A DNA stretch of 64,000 bases. Origin: Laguncularia racemosa (taxonomy: Eukaryota > Streptophyta > Magnoliopsida > Myrtales > Combretaceae). The notes under the pieces are model-generated. The model was not told the DNA's origin. It saw only the letters and a list, made by a program, of their open reading frames with translations, and did no database searches. The stretch is from NCBI GenBank assembly GCA_037954665.1, contig JBBMOL010000253.1:434001-498000 (forward strand), given 5' to 3'. A program made the position numbers and the translations under genes. This document shows, piece by piece, positions 36,066 through 48,698 of the stretch (position 1 is its first letter; the number at the start of each line of letters is the position of its first letter).

Positions 36066-36440
36066 AGAAGAGACCTCTATCATGGAAAAACTAATAGCTT
36101 TCAAGAGTGAATGACCGAACTAAAACTCACGCTTATTGTTGATTGATTTATTATATGACAACAACATTTGGATTCAAAAATTCAAATTTTCCCAATGCTG
36201 AGTTATCAAAATTCATTAATAAATCAACCGCATGTAATGTAAAATGGAAAATTGCTTTTTGTGCTTATTGTTTTTTATGGGTTGGTCTGTTTGCTATTGC
36301 TAAATGTTTAAATATACAAAATATAATAGAAGTCCGAAGAGTATGATAATAATGCACTTGTTTCTTTCATTATATTTTACATATAAATTATTGTTTTCTA
36401 ATTCTCTTCCGTCTATGATAGGTGCTTGAAAGTATATAGT

Positions 36441-38400
36441 AAAAATGGAGCGCCCAATGACTTTATGCATACAATACTAGTAAGTATTACTAAAATACCT
36501 CTAAAAATAAAACTAAAACCAAGAACAAGTTGGACAATTGCCCCAAGGGTTGATATAAACGGATGCTAAATCCTCCCCTCTCACTTTATAGGAAATTAAA
36601 GTGAAAGAATCTAAATTCTTACTCTTAGCCCTAAACCTGCAACCACCACCCTATTGACTCCCTCTTGCACACTCTCTTTCTTTCAAGACGGTGTCTAAGG
36701 AATCGTCATTAAAGATAAGCTCATGATTTGCCCCACTCATCTATTAGGAAAATTGATGAGATTAACTAAAAGATTTTCTCATTTTCTCACAATAAAAAAA
36801 AAAAAAAAAACTCCATAAGAGCATGAGTAAGAAAACCAATGCCATCAAAGGTGAGAATTCATGCCTTAAGAGTGTTTTGAATTATAAATAAGAAATCCAT
36901 AACATTCTAATGTTGGATGGAAGGGCAAATCTAAAAAAGGGAGTTATTCTAAAGGAGTGTTCAATCAATCTAAAGGGATTTTCCCTAACTAGTGCTAAGG
37001 TAAGCACTTTAGTAACCCTTTTTTCTTTAGGATAACCTATAATCCCTAGTCCAAATAAGCATAGATCATAATTATGGAGTAGGAAACTGATTTGGTGTTA
37101 ATCAATATATGGAAATTAGTTTGTTAGTTGAATAATGGTTGTTAACAGTAACAACTTTCTAAAATCAAGTATTTGAAATAGTTAATTGGAATAAGAAAAG
37201 TGCATAAGATGGATTTAGGACTAGATTGGGGGTAAAAACTTGCATTTTAAAGGAAAAGAACAAAAAAAAAAACATAACTTAGGACCTAGTGTGGTTAACC
37301 CTAGGCTTACTAGGTCGATATAGGCTTTAGGAGACCCAAGTCAATCAACCCCATATTCCCTAAGGTTGACCAAGGGACCCCTAAATATGCCTTAATTTGA
37401 TAAAAGGTGAATTTTTCAAATAAATGAGTGAAAGAAACTAGAAAAAAAAAAAACTTAGGACATGTAACCTAAATCATGGTCGATATTGATTGAAGTTATA
37501 TTATGAATTAGGAATTAATTTAGATTTTTATCAAGATTGTAAAGCAGAAACCAGGCACATAGTATATGTTTGTTGAATGTGCTCCTAGGTTTAGAACGTA
37601 ACTCTAATAATAATGATTAGGCATAAGTCTTAACTACTTGTTGAATGCGCTTGTAAAATTTTATTTGCAAAAACCTTAGAACCAGTATAGACCCATGTTT
37701 TTAAAAATGACTCTAAAGACTACCCTATACCTTCAAAATAATGACTATAGAGACCTATCCTACATTTTTTAAATTGACTATAGGGATTCATCTCACACTT
37801 TTAAAATTGACTCAAAAACTTGTTTCAAAACTGACTCAAGAGAGTATCATGGTTTCATACTTTAAAAAGCAACACTAAGGGCCACTAACCAATTCATACT
37901 TAAAAATTTTGGTTCTAGAGGGTGCTAAGTTTACACATTCAAAATTAACCATTAAGGGGCACATACAAGGTTCCACACTTTTAAAACTAGCCCAATGGGT
38001 TTGTTTGAAGTGCATGTTATTTTGAGATCATAACTGATAAAAATAAATCAAGTATATTGTGTAATGTTTGCGATCTCACACTGTGATTTCATACTAGGTT
38101 TTGCCAATCACCCCCTTTGAATTTTATTATAGATGATTATGAAGATTATAATACATTATGATTATCATGTATATAATTCATACTAAGTAGGAGAGCACGA
38201 TGCTAGCTATTATGAGGAACATCATGAGGATTACCTATTTTAGAAAGGCTATTAAAATTTTATTCAATTGTTTTTCTTACTTTTACAGATTATAGTTACT
38301 AGGTTCGCTTGAATCTTAGTTGAAATTTGGTGAATTTCTCAAATACTTATATATTAGTCTAACGCTTGTATTATGAAAACTTATACAGCGGAGATATCGT
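36441..38400 (+). mobile_element. Probable decayed Tekay-like LTR
   Basis: Starts near 'tggagcgcccaatgac' (36446), then 'ggacaattgccccaag' and an R-region-like stretch. Late blocks such as 'gcgatctcacactgtg' resemble the 'cattagctcaccc' region of other Tekay-like LTRs. It contains a degenerate tandem repeat at 37680-37990. No partner, primer site or pol adjoins. Low certainty. Confidence 0.35.
37680..37990. repeat. Degenerate tandem repeat, about 45-55 bp period
   Basis: Repeated phrases 'ttaaaattgactc', 'tagagaccta', 'ttcacacttttaaaa' in about six irregular units. Confidence 0.55.
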
Positions 38401-39955
38401 GCAACATCCCAAAAATATGGAAATATTATTTTAATACTAAAAAAAAGGCGGAATAATAAGTATTTTTGGCTAGGTTATGAGAAAAACATTTTCACGACAT
38501 TAAACTTTCAAAAACTTTAAAGAGGTTGATATAAAGAAAAAAAAAAGAAATAGAAAAGAAAGAGAGAAAAAAAAAAAGAAGAAGAAGGAAAGAAAATAAA
38601 ATAAAATAGAATGCCTTAAGATATCGTCTCTAAGGAAAGCATATCAAAAATCTTGAGACCTATGAAAACGAGTTTACTAATATGTAATTTATTCAAAAGT
38701 TTCTATACTAAGGGTTATGTAGTCATAAACAAGTGTTATTTAAGGATGTCATTTTCATATATATAATTTATAAACTCGTACTAGCGAAATATTTCCAAAG
38801 ATTATATATTACAATATGGATTTTATATATCTATTTACTTTCGAAATATTACCTGTTTCAATTAAAAAGAAAAAAAATATATGTTAGTTATCAGTAAAAT
38901 TTATATCTAAAGTATATATAGTATAATTTATATCTAAAATATTTTTTATATAATCTATAATAGCATATTGTATTTTATCTTTGGCAATCATTGTTTTCGA
39001 TTGCTTTTTGACAAAAGTAGTAATGATTATGTCTTGTTATATTAAAAGATCACACCAACCTCTCTTTTATGGAGCTGAATCACACCATAAGTATTAAAGA
39101 TCAACATTATGGCATCAACCAATAAATATCATAAGAAAATCCCAAGCAAGGGTTTTATACTTCTACTCCGGCTCTTATTTTCATATTCACATATTTTTTT
39201 AACAACCTATGACTAACTTAAATATTAAAATGATGACACTAAATTTAATTTTGATATCTATTCTAATTGTGTATTCTTTTATAAGTTATTGAAACCTTCA
39301 ACTCAACTAGCCGTTTTTCACCATCAGTACTTCCATAAAACTACTTAGTATTATCTATTATAGTTTTTTATATTCAACGTCATGACTTTCCATAAGCACT
39401 TATGAATTATTGCTTTTCCAGACGTTTTTATTAATAGTAATTCAGTAGTAAATGAAACTATAACAATTATAATATAATATAACATTTCTCCTATTGAATG
39501 TACATTAACGGAATATCATAATATTAAAAAACTTATTCAATGAAACTTTACGGATAAGTTTATAATAAAAATATATAAATTATAATAAACCTGCACATTA
39601 AGTTCTCTCGAAAAATATCATAAAACGTGAATTTTACAAACTAACATTGTGCATGTCACTCGGACCGGAAACTTTCTATTTCAAATTTCAATTCCCTTTC
39701 CCTTACTAGCACCAGAATTCATGATGAAGTACGATCATACAGCTCATTCCAATGTGGTTTTGCATGTGGCAGATCAGAACAAAGCATCATGATTTCCTTT
39801 TAACTTTCTAACCTTAAAAGAAAACCCAATATTGAAGTAACTTATCCCCTTCATGCATGCTCCACTTGCCTCGGGATATAGATTAGTTGGTGGAATTCTG
39901 CTCTTAAAATTGGGTCATTGCGTTTATAGATTGGATGTCTAATTATTCAAGATAC
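38401..39955. other. Intergenic AT-rich region
   Basis: Begins 'gcaacatcccaaaaatatgg', possibly another LTR start, followed by an 85-bp purine-only-like tract (about 38532-38612, A/G runs). The remainder is AT-rich, with a slightly less AT-rich part at 39600-39950. No gene recognised. Confidence 0.45.
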
Positions 39956-41776
39956 TGTAAACTTTGAGAAAAATAAATTAAGAATAAAATAATAAAAAAA
40001 GTCGGAACAAATAAAAGTAATAAAATTTTAAGATGATAGACAATTTGGTTATTTCATGAGAGGTATAAAAGGGGCAAACCCAATTCAATCTGACTCCTTT
40101 TCATTTTCTATACTATAGTGTCCTTAGAATAAGACTAACACTAGGAGAAGAAGGCAACCGCTACACCCTGTGATCCGACAAAGTACATATGATAAGTGAA
40201 CCAATCAATAACTCTTCATCGCCAATTACATGTGTGTAATATGAATTAGTGTTAAATTCATTGGATTTCACTGCAGAACAATTGGTATGAGCAAAGGTTC
40301 AAGACAGGATTTTGATTGTTAGAACAATCTAAGTCGGTAATTTGTTAATTTAAACTAAAATTACTGTTCCAATGCTAGAAATAATGCATAATTAGGCATA
40401 GTAGTAATGGATTTCATCTAGGGTATGAAGGACTTGGAATTTGGAAAATTGGGAAGAAGATCCGCAATGGAATACAGGAATACCTAGCCAAGTAGACGCC
40501 TGTCTACCTACTTAAGTTGTGTAGAAAAGAAAAAGAACAAGTTGGAAAGTTCACGGCTAGGCACACAACTATGTACCTACTAGTATAACTATACATGACC
40601 AATTACACATTCGTATACTTAGGTGTATTGAATTATGAAAGTGTGTAGAAAGGTACACGGCCACAATGCACACCCATGTACCTAGGTGCATCGAATTATG
40701 AAAGTGTACAAAAAGGTACATGGTCAAATACCCTACCTTGCCTAAGTACACAGCTTAATGTATAGTCGTGTACCCTAAGAAATTTCTATATTTGATTTCT
40801 TTTCTTATTATTCAAATTTCGTTAAACCTAACCATCTAGTACAACCCTAGAAATTCTACTAGAGCAAGAGAAGTGACCTTATAACAACTAAGTGATCAAA
40901 ATTGAGTAACGTAGACATTACATAGACTAATACTAAGATTGATTTATCTACATTTTAACATATTTTAGTGTAACTGCTAGACGAGGATAAGTTGTGTCTA
41001 AGATTGCCCTTTTCAAGTACGTGTAATCTTATTTGTTACTTGTCTTTATGTGAGGATAGTTAAGGAATTGAAGTAACTGGTATATTGGATTGGGTTAAGT
41101 TGCTTGTTGGTTGTGCTTGGTTCAATTTAGGGGCCCATAATGACAGGTCCCTAGAAAGCACTTATTGATCAATATGTAATAGTGTCCCCAGTGGAGTTAC
41201 ATATTGAGAGGATCCAGTAGATTTAGAGACTCATGGATGTTAGGGCCTATAGTGGCAATTCTCAACACCATACTATACATTACACTTATATATGGTATAG
41301 CAAAGTCCTAAGTACCCCTTTATTATCTATAGACCTAGGCATTAACTCACCCTTGAGGAACCCTTTTTTTTAGTTGCAAGTACCAATGACTACACTTCAT
41401 GTGATGAGGATCTAGAGACACGCAGATAAGATGGAAATGACGTAGAGTTTCTTACTATTATGATGATTAAGTGAAGATTGTTATTTGTAGTTTTAGAGCA
41501 CTACTGGAAGTTTGTTTAGTATAGAACATTATAGTACTGAGAATAGATTAAGATTTAGAGTATTTTACATTGATGTATCAAGATCCCTTTGAAGAAGTGT
41601 GCAGATTGTGAATGGTACTCAATTAAGCCATTTATATCTAATTTCAAATGTTTATATTGGTTGTGGTTAACAGGTATTGCATATTTTATGGTATAGGGTG
41701 GTTAAGAGCCTTAATGTGCCTTTACCTAGTGAGGACATGTAATGGATTGTGATGTCCCAAGTTCTGGGGCGTCACA
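39956..41776 (+). mobile_element. 5' LTR of 10.65-kb Tekay-like Gypsy
   Basis: TGTAAACTTTGAG to 'ggcgtcaca', 1,821 bp, pairing with 48699-50610. Shared blocks: 'gaggtataaaaggggc' promoter (about 40062), 'cttttcattttctatactatagtgtcctta', 63-bp palindromic repeats (40560-40785) and 'ttaggggcccataatg' (about 41128). The 5-bp flanks are gatac (39951-39955) and agtac (50611-50615), 3 of 5 identical, a possible decayed target duplication. Confidence 0.93.
40560..40785. repeat. 63-bp tandem palindromic repeats in LTR
   Basis: Units of exactly 63 bp measured between 'gaattatgaaag' at 40630 and 40693, each containing 'ggtacacggccac' and 'cacccatgtacctagg' arms. The 3' LTR block at 49275-49510 keeps the same 63-bp spacing (49361 and 49424). 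Confidence 0.85.
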
Positions 41777-41783
41777 ACTTAAG

Positions 41784-41795
41784 TGGTATCAGAAC
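41784..41795 (+). other. Primer-binding site of Tekay-like Gypsy
   Basis: TGGTATCAGAAC, one mismatch from the usual initiator-Met-tRNA complement, 7 bp after the LTR end. Confidence 0.85.
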
Positions 41796-42128
41796 TTAGA
41801 TTTGATGACCCTTAGAAACTAGGTGATGATCAATAAGTATAGGTTTCAATCGGTAGAAAGTGAGTTACGATCTTTAGATGAATTAGGCATTGAATATGTA
41901 AAACGATGAGATATGAAGAGAGTGGTGAGATTATAAGTCGATTGCATTGTTCAATAATCTATTTTACTATAATTATTATCTTTATTTGTAGCTTCTTTAA
42001 ATCTCTATTTTGTTTATATATAAATATGTTTATATGTATAGATATATATATATATAAGTGTATACCATCACTAACTCTTAAACTGACTCTAACTCTCAGG
42101 TCTATTTAGTTGTCTTCTCTCAAACAGA

Positions 42129-43197
42129 ATGGCTCCAAGAAGAATTTTTGAGCCATGATCATTAAGAGGTGCTGGGCATGGCAACCTAGATGAAGGGAAT
42201 CCCCATAGTTAGCAACTACAAGGGAGACAAGGTTAAGTTGCAAACCAAACTACCTAACTTTTGGAGACTGTGAACAACTTAATGAGGTTGATAACATAGC
42301 AAAAACAAATGCAGAATGCCCAACAAACCAAAGAAATAAAGGAGCCCATAAGTTTAGATAGGTTTGTTCAGGTGGAAACGGAGTTTAATTCCAAAATCAA
42401 TGACCTGATAAAAGTAGAGAACTGGATGCAAGAGATGGAGATCTTTGCTACCTTTTGAGTTCTAAAAGAAAGGAAGGTAGACTATGTTGCATTAATGCTA
42501 AAGAGGACTACAATAAGTTGGTAGGCATCAGTTCCCAAGCTAGTAGGAGGATCTATGGACTGGAAGGGATTCAAAGAGCTATTCTACCAGAAGTATTTCT
42601 CTAGCAGCATTCGTGACAAGATGGAAGCCACATATTATAACTAAGGCAGAACTAAATCACGTAATGAAGTTCTTGGCCTAAGCGATCGGTGCTAATGATA
42701 GATCTAGGGCAATGAGAGTTGTGAGGAGGTTGGAGCCAAATCTCCAACACAAAGATGGATCCTTCCAACTGACCACTTATGCTGAAGTGGTAAATAAGGC
42801 TAAATTTATAGAGTAGAATAAGTAAAGGACAGAGAAACAATTGACCTACAAGTTAGGATTGGCCTTAGGTAAGAGGCCAACTTCTAGTGTGGTAATGTAG
42901 GACAAGGGTAAGAAGCCCCAAATGTTCAAAACAAGCCCTTATTTACTACAACTCCTCCTCTACATATCTGACTAGTACCTTAGCACTTCCCCCAACAACC
43001 TTTACAATCAAATGTACTAGATATTATGGACCCCATGAACTAAGGAACTATAGACGGATAAAAGGTGCATGCTACTTTTATGGGAAGACAGGTCATATAA
43101 GCAGGACTTGCAATGAGAGATTTTTCCTATTGGTATTCTATCATGTGTGTAAACAAAAGGGACACAAGACAATCAATTGTACTTAGGGTTAAGCGGG
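42129..43197 (+). pseudogene. Tekay-like gag relic
   Basis: Starts with ATG 42129 (MAPRRIFEP, then a stop). Recognisable parts: LLETVNNLMRLIT, SLDRFVQVETEFNSKINDL, DYVALMLKRTTISW, DWKGFKELFYQKYFSSSIRD and, near 43055-43185, a cysteine-rich tail. The first knuckle reads CYFYGKTGHISRTC, with Tyr for the second Cys, and a second reads CKQKGHKTINC with its CCHC residues kept. The tail is cut at 43197 by an insertion and resumes at about 45184. About ten in-frame stops are present, most where Trp or Gln is expected. Confidence 0.88.
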
Positions 43198-45180
43198 TGT
43201 AGACATCTTGTTTTTGCTCCCTCTTTATTTTTGTTTTATTATTACTTTTTTTTTTCTTTTTAAAATGGAGAGAGAGAATAAATGTAATTATTTTACATAA
43301 CTAAACTAAAGCACAAGCCAACGGCTTGTTAGAAAACATACACACAAACTACACAAGAGACCGAGGCTTAAATCCCCCACCACACGCACAGACACGCATT
43401 AATTTTTTTGGAACTAAAAAAGAATAAATACAACCGAGTTGAAATAAAAGATTGAGGCACAAGCCAACAACCTATTGGAAAACACACATGCACAACAAGA
43501 GGAGACTTGAGTCCGAAACGTAGTAGGCAAAGTTATGCTAAATTTTTTAAAACAGTAGAAAACATGTTTTGAAAACACATTTTCTACTTCTAACAAACAG
43601 TTAAAACAATAGAAAACGTGTTTTGAGCACATGTTTTTACACTATTCGTTGTCTTCCTCCTCTCACCCGCAATTCACTCTTTTTTCCTTCTTGGAATAGT
43701 GACTTTCGAAGCATTTTTTACTCTTTTTACTTCGTGATTTCAACAAATTAATGGTCAAATCACGAAGATTACATTCCCTACTATGCATCTAAACCAAGAA
43801 TCAGTCCAAATACACTTGATTACTTAGCTAAAATTAGCATGGAAAATAGAAAAGAAAATCATCTCGCACTAATATTGTTTTTGCACATTTAAATCAATTT
43901 GGACAAAATTGAAGCTTCCTCTTGAATATATGGGCAGGAATATATACACTCCAATAGCTCAAATCGCATTTATTTCCTCGAAAAAGGGAATATTTCGAGC
44001 ACATTCATGGCTAGCAAATCTCCACATTTAAGAGCTTCCATGTTCAAACCATCATCAATTAATATAAATAGGGCCCTCCTTTCTTCTTCCAAAATAGGAA
44101 TTCACTAAGAAATCACTCCCATTCAAACTTCTCGTCTATTTCTCTCTCTAACCGAGTCCCTTTCTCTTTCTAGGAATTAGTTCTTTTAAACACTTCTAGG
44201 TGAAACCACCACCATCCTCAGGTTCCCCCATCATCAAAAATCCCAAGAAACATCCCTCTTTAGTATAGACACATTAGGAAAGACACTAGTTGGAGTAAAC
44301 CGGACCTCTACCGCCGACCAACATGTCGATCACTGCCCTCTGCCACATTTGAGATCAAACTAACAAGTGGGTCGATAAGCCATCCACCACTGTGTCGTTT
44401 CAACACCACTAGTAGGTTAAGCAATCATCGAAAGCCATCATATCCTCTCTAACTTGCAACTAGCTCCAATTCCAAATTCATCTCGTAATTTCTTTTTTAA
44501 CATTTTAGTTTTTTTATTTTATAAAAAAATATTTTAAATATATATAAATAAATAAATTATTTGTAAGATTTTCTTTTTTAATAAAAATATATAAATTTAT
44601 ATTTTCTTTTTACATTTTAGATTGTTTTCAAAAAAATTATTAAAACAAAATTACTTTTTTAAAATAATAAATAAATAAATTTTTAGTTTCTATAATCAAA
44701 TTTTATTTATTTATTTATCTAGTTATTCTTTTTTTTTGTTTCCATAAAATCTTTTAAAATAAAAAAAAAGAAATTAATAATTTAGAATCAATGCCAACTA
44801 CAATTGGTCTAATCTTGAATATCGAATATGTAGGCACCTACAAGGCGACCTCAATAAAGTTTTTTAAACATTTTTTAAACTAAATTTTAATTTTGAAAGG
44901 TTAAAGTTACAACTACAAGGTTTTAATAAAATAGCCCTCGATTCCAAAATCTTTAGCTTTATTTAAAGGTTTTACGCGGACTAGTAGTTAAATTAAGACT
45001 AATCTACTCAATTAGTCTTAATTTAATATTTTTCTCGATCTTGATCGAGTGGCAACTCCTTTTTCTCCAAATTAGATGAAAATAAAATTTTTCCTAATCT
45101 TAATCAAAGATTTACAGTAAATGAGCATAGGTTTTAATGTAAATCAAATTAGGAAAAATGAACCAAAATTTAGGCTTGAC
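43198..45180 (+). mobile_element. LTR-like insertion inside the Tekay-like gag
   Basis: Begins TGTAGACATCTTGTTTTTGC and has a TATA-like 'aatataaatagggcc' (44059-44073), a CT-rich transcribed-leader-like segment (44140-44180) and near its end 'gatcgagtggcaactcc', features I associate with LTRs of another plant Gypsy group. Inner blocks 'aggcacaagccaac' occur twice (about 43310 and 43455). No internal coding region, so it is probably a solo LTR of about 2 kb. I could not find a clean target duplication. The minus ORF at 43414-43632 is an incidental reading. Confidence 0.6.
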
Positions 45181-45183
45181 TAC

Positions 45184-48100
45184 AAGGAATCAAACAGCCC
45201 CAATGCAATAGGCGACAAGACCTCCATCATGAGTATAAGCTAGTAGACCACAAGTAGGAGGCCTCAAATAATTAGTTCCCACTAAAGTGTTTACACTTCA
45301 ACAGCAGTAGCACCGAGACCTTCCAAATATAGACACTATTGCAAGTATGCTTCAAGTACACACCTGCAATGCCTATGTCTTATTTGATACTAATGCCACT
45401 CATTCCTATGTGTCTGAATCTTTTGTTCATAATTTTGGATTGAATTCTAAATATTTGGATGATCATTTGAGTGTTAGTACTCCTTTAGAAGTTAGAAGGG
45501 TTTTAAATAGGATCGACAAAAATGTAAAAGTGGAGATATAAGGTAGGGTAATGCCAACAAACCCATTGATGATAGAGATTGTAAAGTTTGATATAATCTT
45601 AAGAGTCAACCAATTGTCAAAGTACTACACCACATTGATTACCATAATATGGTGGTACACTTCAACATACTTGGAAGAGATTCTTTCAAGTTTAAGTTGG
45701 AAGCATAGAGACCAACAGGATTACCTACATATAAGTTATGGGGAAAAAGTATGTTAGCTGCTATGACAACTGAGGTAAGTGAAGTAATGAAATTAAAGAT
45801 GGTGTTGGTAGTGAGGGACTTTCCCGATGTCTTTCTAGGAAGACCTTCCTATTTTACCTCCAGCCAAAGAAATTGAGTTCAACATGGATTTGGTACCGTA
45901 TACTACACCAATATCAAAACCAATATACAGGATAGCGTCAGTTGAGTTAAAAGAGTTAAAGAAACAATTATAGGACCTACAAGATAAAGGATTCATAAGA
46001 CCCAGTACATCACCCTAAAGTGGGCCAATCCTTCTTATCAAAAAGAAAGATGGAAGTATAAGACTGTACATAGGTTATAAAGAACTAAATCGTGTCACCA
46101 TCAAGAACAAGTATCATCTCCCCAAGATAGATGATCTATTTGACCAGTTACAAGAAGCGAAGGTACTATCTAAAATCGACCTGAGGCCAAGGTGCCACCA
46201 ATTGAGGATTACAAATGAGGACATCTCAAAGTCAACTTTCAAGATGAGATATAGACACTATGAGTATGTGGTGATGCGCTTTAGTTTAACAAATGCTCCA
46301 GCAACCTTTATGGATTTAATGAATCAAGTATTTAGGAATTTCTTAGACAAGTTCATGATCATCTTTATAGACGATATCTTGATATATTTCAAGAGTAAGG
46401 AGGGACATGAGGAGCATTTAAGGTTAGTGTTAGGTAGATTGTAAGCAAAGAGATTATATGCCAAATTCAAGAAATGTGAATTCTAGCTAGAGCATGTGGT
46501 TTTCTTAAGCCATGTGATTAACAAAGATGGAATCTCAATAGACCTAAAGAAAGTGAGAATTGTAGTAAACTGGCCTAGACCGAAGACAGTGACAAACATA
46601 AGGAATTTCCTAGGTTTAGCAGGTTACTACAGACGGTTTGTAGAGGGATTCTCTAAGATAGCAACTCCTCTCATTAGATTAACACAGAAGAATTTAAGGT
46701 TTCATTGGGATGGTAAGTGTGAAGCTAGTTTCCAAAAACTTAAGGAGAACTTTGTATCAGCTCTAATTCTAGCGTTGCCTAAGAATGGAGAAGATGGCTA
46801 TGTTGTGTTTTAATCCAAGGTGGGTAGGTCATAGCATATTCATTTAGTCAACTGAAGCCATATGAGAGCAATTACCTAACTCATGACTTAGAGCTAGCAG
46901 TAATAGTACTAGCATTAAAACTGTAGAGACACTACTTATATAGAGAGAAATGCAAGATTTTCACTAACCACAAGAGTTTAAAGTATATCTTCACACAAAA
47001 AGAACTAAACATGAGGTAGCGGAGATGGTTGGAGCTAATCAAAGACTACAATCTTAGAATCCAATACCATCCAAGAAAAGCAAATGTGGTAGCAAATGCT
47101 CTTAACAAAAAGAAACAAGGCAATATTACTAGCTTGATTACATCTCAACAAAACCTATTGGAAGACATGCACAAACTAGATTTCGAGATAATAACTCAAA
47201 TTTTGGAAGTAAGATTGGCAAGTCTACATATCTAACCCACTTTAGTAGAGAAAATTAAAGCTACCCAGGCTGAAGATACAAATATTCATAATACTAAGGT
47301 CAAAGTGGAACAGGGTATGACAATAGAATTTAAGGTCGATGTGGAAGGTATTTTGAGATATGAAATGCAATTGTGTGTGCCAGGAAATATAGAGTTGAAG
47401 AAAGAGATCATGAAAAAAGCGCATTACTCTAGACATACCATCTATCTTGGAAGATGTATAAGGACTTGCAATGTCACTACTAGTGGAGGAACATGAAGTG
47501 AGAAATAGCTGAGTATGTTTCCCAATGCCTAGCATGTTAGCAAATAAAAATAAAACATTAGAGTCCAGCAGGTGAGTTGCAACCCCTACCTCTACCAAAA
47601 TGGAAGTGGGAGCACATCATTATGGATTTTGTAGCAACTCTCCCAAAAACTAAAGAAAAGCATGATATTATATGGGTGATAGTTGATAGATTAACCAAAT
47701 TTACTTACTTTTTACCCATTAATATTAGTTATAAGCTGAGTAAGCTAGCATTGATATATATAAAGGAGATTTTGAGATTGCATGGAATTCTAGCAAGTAT
47801 TGTGTTTGATAGGATACCCAATTTGTTGGAAAGTTTTAGAGGAGCTTACATAAGGCATTAGGGACTAAACTAAACTTCAGTATTGCCTTTCATCCCCAAA
47901 TAGATAGGCAATAAGAACTATCCATATCCTTGAAGACATGTTAAGGGCATGTGTCTTGAATTTTTGTGGGAATTAAGGTGAACACCTACCACTAGTAGAA
48001 TTCGCTTACAATAACAACTATCACGCGATTATACAAATGGCCCCTTATGAAGCCTTGTATAGGAGAAAGTACATATCCCCACTACACTATAATAAAGTGG

Positions 48101-48698
48101 GAAAAAGATAGATACTAAGACCTAAATTGATACAGGAAGTTGTTGATAAGATGAAATTGATCAAATAAAGAATGCAAGTAACCTAGAGTTTCCATAAGAA
48201 CTATGTTGATAAAAGGCAATGACCTTTAGAATTTCAAGTGGGAAAACAGGTGTTATTAAAGATATCACCCACAAAAAGGGGTAGTCAAGTTTGGATTAAG
48301 GGAAAAGTTAAATCCCAAATATGTTGGATCCTTCAAGATTGATGAGAAGATTAGCAACGTACCATATTGGTTAACCTTACCACCCAATCTGACTAAAGTA
48401 CATGACATCTTCCATATGCCCATGCTGAGGAAGTTTGTGCACAATCTGGATGAAGTAACAACTTTGGAACCATTGGAAGTGCATCCAAATTTCATCACAA
48501 TAGAATGACTTGTTAGAATTGTGGACACTAAGTAGTAGATGTTGAGAAAACGAATCATTTCTTATGTGAAAGTACAATGGACCAACTAGACTAAAAGAGA
48601 GGCTACTTGGGAGCTGTAAGAAGAAATGAGGGCAAAATATCCAAACCTTTTGTCTAAACTTAGGTAACTTTTGAGGATGAATGTTTTGGGGCTTGGAT
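45184..48698 (+). pseudogene. Tekay/Del-like pol relic (protease, RT, RNase H, integrase)
   Basis: Protease: NAYVLFDTNATHSYVSESF (45377-45433), catalytic Asp kept but the next Gly is Asn. Reverse transcriptase: KKDGSIRLYIGYKELNRVTI, where Asp of the usual IDYRELN is Gly, KNKYHLPKIDDLFDQLQ, then open at 46202-46444 with LTNAPATFMDLMNQVF and intact FIDDILIYFKS. Connection/RNase H 46496-46813: NFLGLAGYYRRFVEGFSKIA; the RNase H YSD motif is lost in a deletion near 46808. Integrase: MDFVATLP, IIWVIVDRLTKFTYFLP (47577-47861) and LVEFAYNNNYHAIIQMAPYEALYRRK (given in two parts in the frame near 47990-48066). The C-terminal tail and a G-rich tract precede the LTR. The 'MAPYEALY' type tail supports Tekay/Del. 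It is dead from many stops. Confidence 0.9.

Larger units (their letters stand above)
35041..36440. other. Intergenic with a DUF4283 relic and tandem repeat
   Basis: Apart from the DUF4283-like relic (35401-35602) and the repeat at 35820-36065, nothing is recognised. ORFs at 35082-35324 and 36143-36346 are low-complexity or AT-rich with no familiar motif. Confidence 0.5.

Noticed and set aside
40560..40785. Regularly spaced palindromic repeats as a possible CRISPR array
   Set aside because: Spacers are themselves repeated, the units diverge, there are no cas genes, and the setting is a plant LTR.
42036..42056. AT run and small ORF 41906-42109 as a gene start
   Set aside because: Falls between the primer site and gag of the Tekay-like element; simple repeat within the leader.
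43193..45185. Target duplication around the insertion in gag
   Set aside because: Candidate flanks gcggg and aggaa do not match; no claim made.
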